NCBI GenBank assembly: GCA_024397955.1
Contig: CP073744.1
Location: 2,367,001 to 2,431,000 of the forward strand
Length of the DNA stretch: 64,000 nt
From: a bacterium SCSIO 12696
Lineage (GTDB): Bacteria > Pseudomonadota > Gammaproteobacteria > Pseudomonadales > Porticoccaceae
Direction: 5' to 3'
In this document: positions 58,020 through 64,000 of the stretch, piece after piece
Layout: each line of letters begins with the position of its first letter
Position numbering within the stretch: the first letter of the stretch is position 1
Translations under genes and position numbers: made by a program
Notes under the pieces: model-generated
Database searches by the model: none
What the model was told of the DNA's origin: nothing
What the model saw: only the letters and a program-made list of their open reading frames with translations

Positions 58020-59074
58020 TGTTTCGATCAATCATTGTATTGCTGAGCATGTTGGTTTTTTTGACCGCATGCACAGAAGGAAACGTGCAGACTGAAAACG
58101 TGGTGCGCCCGGTTCGAGCGTTTCATGTAGGTGCTCAGGAAGAGTTCAGCAAGCGTAAATTTCCCGGCCGTGCTGCTGCGTCAAATGCCGTTACTCTGGC
58201 GTTCGAAGTGTCAGGGAAGTTGAATGAAATTCCCGTTGCTGTGGGAGACCGAGTTAAAAAAGGCGATGTTCTGGCCACGATTGATGCTCGAGATTTTCGA
58301 AACACCCTGGATCAAAGCCGGGCTGAACTGAAGCGTGCAAAAGCGCAGTACGACCGCATGTTAAACGCATTGGCGGATAACGCGGTTTCAAAGCAAGATG
58401 TTACCAACGCAGAAGCCGCTTACGAAAGCGCAAAAGCAACAGTTAACATCCACCAAAAAGCCCTCGACGATACCAGGTTGGTCGCACCTTATGATGCCAT
58501 CGTGTCGTCCAAGCAGATAAAAAGCTTTGGCAATGTACAGGCCAAGCAGCCAGCTATTCGCATCGTGAACCCTGAGCGTATTGAAATGGAGACCGATATT
58601 CCATCGGACATTATTTCTATGGCTAAAGAAGGCATGGATGTTCTGGTGGTGTTCGATGATTTCCCAAACACAGTTATTCATTCAAAAATCAGCGAAATTG
58701 CCGCAGAGGCCTCCCCTGCAACGCGTACTTATTCGGTAACACTGCTTATGGATCAACCTGAGGATGTCACCATCCTGCCGGGTATGGCCGGCAAGGCATG
58801 GCGCGCACCACAAACCAAGCCTGGGAATACCCCCCTGAAATCACGGGGATTTGAAGTGCCTTTAAATGCCATTCTCGCTGGTACAGATGGTAAAAGTTAC
58901 GTCTGGGTCATTGAGCAGGAAACCGGTGAGGTCAGCCGGACTGTTGTGCAGCCCGGCGAGCTGACTCAGCACGGTGTATTGGTGCAGGGTTTGAAAGGTG
59001 GTGAGTTCATTGCGTCGGCGGGTGTAAACAGCCTGAGTGATGGGCAGAAAGTCAGAATAACGCGAAATAAGTGA
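58019..59074 (+). CDS. RND efflux periplasmic adaptor (MFP), lipoprotein
   Basis: A 351-residue HlyD/AcrA-type adaptor with a lipobox (LVFLTAC), FEVSGKLNEIPVAVGDRVKK and GDVLATIDARD (lipoyl half-motif), a coiled-coil hairpin of about 60 residues (RAELKRAKAQYDRMLNALA), DDTRLVAPYDAIVSSK, and a beta-barrel domain. It bridges permease and outer-membrane factor. The gene overlaps the preceding one; the permease follows after 15 bp. Confidence 0.92.
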   Translation: MFRSIIVLLSMLVFLTACTEGNVQTENVVRPVRAFHVGAQEEFSKRKFPGRAAASNAVTLAFEVSGKLNEIPVAVGDRVKKGDVLATIDARDFRNTLDQSRAELKRAKAQYDRMLNALADNAVSKQDVTNAEAAYESAKATVNIHQKALDDTRLVAPYDAIVSSKQIKSFGNVQAKQPAIRIVNPERIEMETDIPSDIISMAKEGMDVLVVFDDFPNTVIHSKISEIAAEASPATRTYSVTLLMDQPEDVTILPGMAGKAWRAPQTKPGNTPLKSRGFEVPLNAILAGTDGKSYVWVIEQETGEVSRTVVQPGELTQHGVLVQGLKGGEFIASAGVNSLSDGQKVRITRNK

Positions 59075-59089
59075 CGCAGGGGCTATGTC

Positions 59090-62000
59090 ATGAGTATTAC
59101 AGAGTTCTCTATTAAGAATCGGGTCGTCACTTGGCTGGCCGTCGCCTTGTTGGTATTTGGCGGTGTGATGAGTTACGAAAACCTGGGCAAGTTGGAAGAC
59201 CCAGAGTTCACTATTAAAACCGCAGTTGTTGCAACCCAGTACCCTGGTGCTGGCCCGGTTCAAGTTGAAAAAGAAGTCACCGAACGCATTGAAATTGCGC
59301 TGCAGGAAATTGCGGAAATCGATTATGTAGAGTCCGTGTCCCGTGCTGGTTTGTCATTGGTCAAAGTAGAGATCAAAAGCAAATACTGGTCGGACAAGTT
59401 GCCGCAAATTTGGGATACGTTGCGCCGCAAGATTCGCAATATCGAACGAGATTTGCCCATCGGAGCTTCCCGCCCTGAAATCAGTGATGACTTTGGCGAT
59501 GTATTTGGTTTTGTACTGGCGGTGACAGGCGATGGCTATAGCTACAAAGAACTGGAAAAAGAAGTCAAAAACCTCAAACGTAAACTCTCCTTGGTTGAAG
59601 ATGTCTCTCGTGTTGAGTTTTGGGGTAAACAGAATCGCGCGGTTTACTTGAAGGTCAGTGAAAGTCGACTGGCTGAGATGGGTATTAAAGCCGGCGATAT
59701 TGCTCAGGCATTGAATCTGCAAAACAATATTCTTCCGTCGGGTAATGTTTATTACGACGAACAAGCCGCGCGTATTCAAATTACCGGCGAATTTAATAGT
59801 ATCGAGGACATCGCTCACTTAAGCATTAGCCCTTCTCAGCTAAGTGAATTTGTTTCTGGAGAAACCCAGGATCAGCTAATCACCATTCGCGATATTGCCG
59901 AAGTAGAAGAAGGCTTTATTGAGCCCTCTGTACAAACCATGCGTTATAACGGTCAACCTGCCATTGGTTTGGCTATTTCTAATGTTGCAGGCTCAAACAT
60001 TATTGAGCTGGGTGAACGCCTTGAAAAACGCTTAGATCAGTTACAAGCCGAAATTCCTGTTGGTATTGATGTTCATAAAATTTCCTGGCAAGCGGATGAA
60101 GTTGGCACTGCCATCGACAGTTTTATTGTCAGCTTGATTGAGGCGGTTGTCATTGTGCTTGTGGTCTTGGCCCTGGCGATGGGATGGCGTATGGGGGTGA
60201 TTATTGGTACCTCCCTTGTGCTCACCATTCTCGGTACATTGATATTTATGAATGTGATGGGCATTGACCTACAGCGTATGTCTCTGGGTGCGTTGGTTAT
60301 TGCCCTCGGCATGATGGTGGATAATTCCATTGTAGTGGGTGACGGCATTATGGTGCGTTTGCGCCAGGGCAAGAGCAGAATGCAAGCAGCGGTTGAGTCT
60401 GCCCGAGGCCCTTCTATGCCTTTGCTGGGCGCAACGGTTATTGCGGTTTTGGCCTTTTACCCCATCGGCGGTTCCACAGAGGATGTGGGCGAATATTGTT
60501 TATCGCTGTTTCAGGTGGTGGGTATCTCGCTGATGTTTAGCTGGTTGGTTTCCATGACGGTTACCCCCATGCAATGTGTGGCTATGCTCAAAACTGAGAG
60601 CGGTGATCACGGCGAGCGCGATCCTTATTCGTCTCCGTTTTTTAGGGGCTATCGTCATGTATTGGAAAAAGCGATTAAGTTCAGAGGGCTGACACTGATA
60701 CTCATGGTCGGTTTGCTGGTGGTGTCTGGTTGGGGTTTTAAATACGTGCCAAAAAGCTTTTTTCCGGACTCCTCACGCCCTCAATTTATGGTGGATATGT
60801 ACGCTCCCACAGGAACGCGGATACCGCAAACCGCCGAATTGTTGGCAAGAGCAGAAGCAAAAATTATGTCGTTCGACGGTGTAGATAGCGTCAGCAGCTT
60901 TATTGGCTCTGGGCCGCCGCGTTTTTATCTGCCGGTTGAGCCAGAGCTGTTTTTTCAGTCTTACGGGCAACTGATTGTCAATGTGGACGACTACAAGAAA
61001 ATTGATGGCATTATTGAAACCTTACAACCTTGGCTCAAGGAAAATGTTCCAGAGGCACCGGTATTCCGTGTTCGAAAATATTCTGTCGGCCCGGGCAACG
61101 CCTGGAAATTCGAGCTGCGCGTTTCCGCTCCAGACGATGCTGGGTTAGACGAAATTCGAGCTATTGGCAATCGCGGCCTGGATTTGATTAAAGATCACTC
61201 GCTAGTGGCAGATGCGCGATTAGACTGGCGGGAGAAGGCGCCGAAAGTAGTGGTTGACTACGATCAGAATGAGGGCCGCTGGGCTCAAATTACTCGCGGT
61301 GATGTTGCTGGCGCCACGCGACGGGCGTTCGACGGGCTTCCGGTTGGGCAATTTCGCGAGGGAGACGATTTATTGCCAATCCTGTTGCGCAACGAAGCCG
61401 CAGAGCGTGATAACGCTTCTTCCATCTATACCGTACAGATCCCTCAGGCCTTTTCGGGAGAAACTGTGCCGTTAACCCAGGTCGCCGATGACGTGACCCT
61501 GGATTGGGAAGACCCTTTGATCTGGCGTCGGGATCGCCAGCGTACCATTACGATTCAGGCAGAACCGCTTGCCGGTGTAACCTTGCCCACGCTGCGCAAC
61601 GATGTGTTGGCAACTTATGCTGAATTTGAGCGCAGTTTGCCTCCGGGTTATACCGTAGAGTGGGGTGCTGAGGCCGAAAGCAGTGAGAAGTCCCAAAGCT
61701 CTTTGATCCCAGGGCTTATTCCGGCAGTGGTGTTGATGTTTTTCATCATCGTACTGCTGTTCAATGAGCTAAAGCCGGCAATTATCATCTTCTTAACCAT
61801 ACCACTATCGCTGATCGGGATTGCTGCTGGTCTGCTTGGTATCAACGTGTCCTTCGGGTTTATGTCTTTGCTCGGCGCATTGTCTTTGGCAGGCATGATG
61901 ATCAAGAACGCCATTGTTTTGATCGACGAGATCAAACTCAATATCAATGAAAAAGGCCAGAAAGAATACGATGCCATTATCAATGCCGGATTATCGCGCC

Positions 62001-62179
62001 TCAATCCCGTAGCGATGGCAGCGGCAACAACGGTGCTGGGTGTGATACCTCTGATTCAGGATGTGTTCTGGGTGTCTATGGCGGTGACCATTATGGCAGG
62101 TTTGGCGTTCGGTACCGTGTTGACCATGATCGTTGTGCCGGTTCTGTATGCACTGTTTTATAAAGTGAAGGCCCACTGA
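59090..62179 (+). CDS. RND efflux permease (AcrB superfamily)
   Basis: A 1029-residue inner-membrane pump with twelve hydrophobic helices and two large periplasmic loops. The proton-relay helix 4 has GMMVDNSIVV (Asp411, Asn412): one Asp matches AcrB Asp407, the second is Asn. Helix 10 keeps Lys939 (AGMMIKNAIVL), matching AcrB Lys940. This 'DN' form occurs in other multidrug and solvent/biocide-type RND proteins. The product exports hydrophobic compounds with the adaptor and the outer-membrane factor. Substrate cannot be read from sequence; no regulator is next to the operon. Its stop overlaps the next gene by one base. Confidence 0.92.
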   Translation: MSITEFSIKNRVVTWLAVALLVFGGVMSYENLGKLEDPEFTIKTAVVATQYPGAGPVQVEKEVTERIEIALQEIAEIDYVESVSRAGLSLVKVEIKSKYWSDKLPQIWDTLRRKIRNIERDLPIGASRPEISDDFGDVFGFVLAVTGDGYSYKELEKEVKNLKRKLSLVEDVSRVEFWGKQNRAVYLKVSESRLAEMGIKAGDIAQALNLQNNILPSGNVYYDEQAARIQITGEFNSIEDIAHLSISPSQLSEFVSGETQDQLITIRDIAEVEEGFIEPSVQTMRYNGQPAIGLAISNVAGSNIIELGERLEKRLDQLQAEIPVGIDVHKISWQADEVGTAIDSFIVSLIEAVVIVLVVLALAMGWRMGVIIGTSLVLTILGTLIFMNVMGIDLQRMSLGALVIALGMMVDNSIVVGDGIMVRLRQGKSRMQAAVESARGPSMPLLGATVIAVLAFYPIGGSTEDVGEYCLSLFQVVGISLMFSWLVSMTVTPMQCVAMLKTESGDHGERDPYSSPFFRGYRHVLEKAIKFRGLTLILMVGLLVVSGWGFKYVPKSFFPDSSRPQFMVDMYAPTGTRIPQTAELLARAEAKIMSFDGVDSVSSFIGSGPPRFYLPVEPELFFQSYGQLIVNVDDYKKIDGIIETLQPWLKENVPEAPVFRVRKYSVGPGNAWKFELRVSAPDDAGLDEIRAIGNRGLDLIKDHSLVADARLDWREKAPKVVVDYDQNEGRWAQITRGDVAGATRRAFDGLPVGQFREGDDLLPILLRNEAAERDNASSIYTVQIPQAFSGETVPLTQVADDVTLDWEDPLIWRRDRQRTITIQAEPLAGVTLPTLRNDVLATYAEFERSLPPGYTVEWGAEAESSEKSQSSLIPGLIPAVVLMFFIIVLLFNELKPAIIIFLTIPLSLIGIAAGLLGINVSFGFMSLLGALSLAGMMIKNAIVLIDEIKLNINEKGQKEYDAIINAGLSRLNPVAMAAATTVLGVIPLIQDVFWVSMAVTIMAGLAFGTVLTMIVVPVLYALFYKVKAH

Positions 62180-62613
62180 TGCTTGTTCATCAATTTGCCT
62201 TGGGCTTTTTGATGATATTGCTCACGGTGGTTGTTCACGGCGTCGCTTTGGATCGGCTAATTTTTGTGCTGGAAAAATATCGGCCTTATCTTCAGCTGCC
62301 TCAGAGTCCCATGTTATTGAGTAGAGCCATCCTGGTGATGGTGGTGACGATTTTCTGTGTGTTTTTATCTCACTTGGTGCAGGTCTGGGGTTGGGCGGCC
62401 TGTTATCAGATATTGGGTGTGTTGCCAGACTTTGAAGCGGCGATGTATTTTTCCATGTCTGCGTTTACCACCGTGGGGTTTGGCGATATTTATCTAGATG
62501 AAAGCTGGCGCTTGTTAAGCGCCTTTGAGGCGGCCAATGGGTTTATTTTGTTTGGCTGGAGCACGGCATTTATTTTTGAAGTGATGAAACATGTGTACAC
62601 ACCTGAGGTGTAG
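62179..62613 (+). CDS. Two-helix potassium-channel-like protein
   Basis: A 144-residue membrane protein. Three hydrophobic segments and the selectivity filter TTVGFGD (Thr98-Asp103) before the last helix are typical of the Ion_trans_2 K+ channel family. The first ATG overlaps the permease stop by one base, so it is translated from the efflux transcript. A K+ or cation leak function linked to membrane potential during efflux would be a guess; the family assignment is clear from the filter. Confidence 0.8.
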   Translation: MLVHQFALGFLMILLTVVVHGVALDRLIFVLEKYRPYLQLPQSPMLLSRAILVMVVTIFCVFLSHLVQVWGWAACYQILGVLPDFEAAMYFSMSAFTTVGFGDIYLDESWRLLSAFEAANGFILFGWSTAFIFEVMKHVYTPEV

Positions 62614-62646
62614 AATGCGTGTGTATTTATTGCCAAAAGGTGTCCA

Positions 62647-63561
62647 GTGAAACTTTGGATAATGCTGCTTCTATTGCTGCTTGGGCCAATAGCCATGGCA
62701 GGGGAAATTGCCATCACATTTGATGATGCTCCGGCGGGAGATAGTCAACTGATGACTCGTGAACAGCGAGCCGAAAAAATTATTGGCGCCTTGCAGGCCC
62801 GTTCTGTTCCGGACACGATATTTTTCGTGACAACCAAGTACATCGACGCCAATGGCGATAGTACGCTTCGCCAATATGTGAATGCCGGGTTTCACTTGGC
62901 AAACCACAGTCACTCTCATCGGTCGGCCAATGATATGACGGTGGAAGACTATCTGGCGGATGTTCAACATGCCAAGACTGCTTTAAAGAAGTATGACAAT
63001 GTTTTGCCATTGCACCGATTTCCTTATTTGCACTATGGCAAGCAAAGATCCGTGCGTGCCTTACAAAAAGGGCTTGATAACCTTGATTACAGCAACGGCT
63101 ATGTCACGGTTGATAACTATGAATGGTACATCAATGCGGTGCTCGCTAAAGCGGTCTCTCAAGGGAGAGAAGTTGACCTTGAAGCCATGGGCAATCTCTA
63201 TGTAGAGCTGATTTGGGAATGTATACAGTTTTATGATCGTATTGCCGTTAAGGCGCTGGGCCGATCACCTAAGCATGTATTGTTATTGCATGAAAACGAT
63301 GCGGCAGCATTGTATTTGCCCAAGTTGATCGACCACATTAAAGAGCAGGGTTGGGAAATTATTTCTCCGCAGGCCGCTTACCAAGACCCTATAGCGCACA
63401 GTTTTGATAAGTCAGGGTTTCCCAGTACAGGGCTTCATTCCCAAGGGCGAGTGGCGGCTATTGCTCATGCTCAAGGTGAAGATGCCCAGAAGCTCCGGCA
63501 CCCTTCTGAAGACACTGACTATATTGACGCATTGGTACAAAGCCGCAATATTGTTAAGTAA
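62647..63561 (+). CDS. Secreted polysaccharide deacetylase (NodB-type)
   Basis: A 304-residue protein starting at GTG 62647 with a short signal peptide (LLLLLLGPIAMA). NodB-like motifs: TFDDAP (Asp26, Asp27) metal and base residues, NHSHSH (His87/His91) second metal motif, and RFPYLHYGK (the R-F-P motif). Such enzymes remove N- or O-acetyl groups from polysaccharides such as chitin oligomers, peptidoglycan or exopolysaccharide. It may act on glycan made elsewhere in the region, but the gene is separated from that cluster. Confidence 0.85.
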   Translation: MKLWIMLLLLLLGPIAMAGEIAITFDDAPAGDSQLMTREQRAEKIIGALQARSVPDTIFFVTTKYIDANGDSTLRQYVNAGFHLANHSHSHRSANDMTVEDYLADVQHAKTALKKYDNVLPLHRFPYLHYGKQRSVRALQKGLDNLDYSNGYVTVDNYEWYINAVLAKAVSQGREVDLEAMGNLYVELIWECIQFYDRIAVKALGRSPKHVLLLHENDAAALYLPKLIDHIKEQGWEIISPQAAYQDPIAHSFDKSGFPSTGLHSQGRVAAIAHAQGEDAQKLRHPSEDTDYIDALVQSRNIVK

Positions 63562-63643
63562 TGTCGAATTAAAGTTCTTTCGTGGCTTTACAGGCTCCTG
63601 CTTCCCGAGAATAGTACTTTTAAAAAGTGTTTTAGGAATTGAT

Positions 63644-64000
63644 ATGAATGCACTGCTGTTGGTTGCCCATGGCAGCCGTCGCAAAGAATCCAACGACGAA
63701 GTGATGGTTTTGGCTGAGCAGTTAAAAAATGGAAATCTCAGCGAGTATGCCAGTGTCCATGGGGCTTTTTTGGAGTTGGCGGAGCCGTTGATTCCCGATG
63801 GCATCAAGCGTTGCGTGGATGGAGGGGCTACCTCTGTTGTTGTGCTGCCTTACTTTCTGAACTCAGGGCGTCATGTGGTTGAAGATATTCCCAGGATAGT
63901 GGCTGACAGTGCCCAGCAATATCCTCATGTCGATATACGGATTGCGCCGCATATTGGTGAGTCGGCACTGATGCAAGATTTGCTGATTCGCTCTGCGAAC
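63644..64000 (+). CDS. CbiX/SirB-type sirohydrochlorin chelatase (3' end outside window)
   Basis: 119 codons are seen from ATG 63644, after AGGA at six bases. The class II chelatase start LLLVAHGSRRKESND contains the metal-binding His9, and FLELAEPLIPDGI, VLPYFLNSGRHVVEDIP (second His) and IRIAPHIG follow the family. It inserts Co or Fe in tetrapyrroles for cobalamin, siroheme or related synthesis. Cobalamin would serve the methylmalonyl-CoA mutase encoded at 39518 (inference). The gene continues beyond the window. Confidence 0.88.
   Translation, partial: MNALLLVAHGSRRKESNDEVMVLAEQLKNGNLSEYASVHGAFLELAEPLIPDGIKRCVDGGATSVVVLPYFLNSGRHVVEDIPRIVADSAQQYPHVDIRIAPHIGESALMQDLLIRSAN

Overview
The window is a chromosomal segment of a Gram-negative gammaproteobacterium, most likely a marine heterotroph of the Cellvibrionales/Spongiibacter-like kind. 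The evidence is the gammaproteobacterial S10-spc-alpha ribosomal block, the lptD-surA-pdxA-rsmA-apaG-apaH block with amgK-murU divergent from lptD, lptE-holA next to leuS, and a large secreted protein ending in a GlyGly-CTERM (rhombosortase) signal. The order-level placement is inference; the class-level placement is firm.

Positions 1-21150 are a mosaic polysaccharide/glycoconjugate region. The + strand carries the end of a GMC oxidoreductase, an SDR dehydrogenase, a Wzx-like flippase and a GT4 glycosyltransferase. A - strand SGNH-hydrolase-like lipoprotein follows, then a + strand GT4 and an acyltransferase-3 gene. A - strand operon (13340 down to 8564) then encodes a HAD-UbiA fusion, an SMR/EamA-type small transporter, a GT-C transferase and a GT4. 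Next comes a second lipoprotein that repeats the SGNH-like domain behind three cadherin-like repeats, a giant secreted beta-propeller/di-heme cytochrome protein, and a GT32-like glycosyltransferase. The set fits assembly of a lipid-linked, probably acylated surface glycan; the individual sugars cannot be read from the sequence.

Positions 21251-35281 hold the complete S10, spc and alpha operons (rpsJ to rplQ, including the 38-codon rpmJ), with a strong promoter before rpsJ and a strong terminator after rplQ. The usual rpsL-rpsG-fusA-tuf block is not upstream of rpsJ here. Right after the terminator a second small glycan operon follows: an unknown membrane protein, a WecG/TagA-type GT26 and ManC (GDP-mannose supply).

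Positions 38134-41668 (- strand) form a methylmalonyl-CoA module: mutase, MeaB chaperone and epimerase. Positions 41723-48963 (- strand) are the conserved lptD-surA-pdxA-rsmA-apaG-apaH block. On + are amgK, murU and a VanZ-like gene for cell-wall recycling; on - are a DUF1223 protein, holA, lptE and leuS. From 56501 a strong promoter with an adjacent 12-bp-arm palindrome drives a tripartite RND efflux operon (outer-membrane factor, adaptor, permease), followed with overlap by a two-helix K+-channel-like gene. A secreted polysaccharide deacetylase and the start of a CbiX/SirB-type chelatase close the window.

The most noteworthy signals are: the twin SGNH-like lipoproteins bracketing the glycan cluster; the HAD-UbiA/SMR/GT-C set with nearby SDR and GMC oxidoreductases; the di-heme cytochrome protein whose heme domain is apparently split by a carbohydrate-binding-like module; a possible structured leader RNA before it; and three palindromic dispersed-repeat-like elements (30629, 42957, 43863). 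No tRNA, rRNA, IS element, CRISPR array or prophage was seen.
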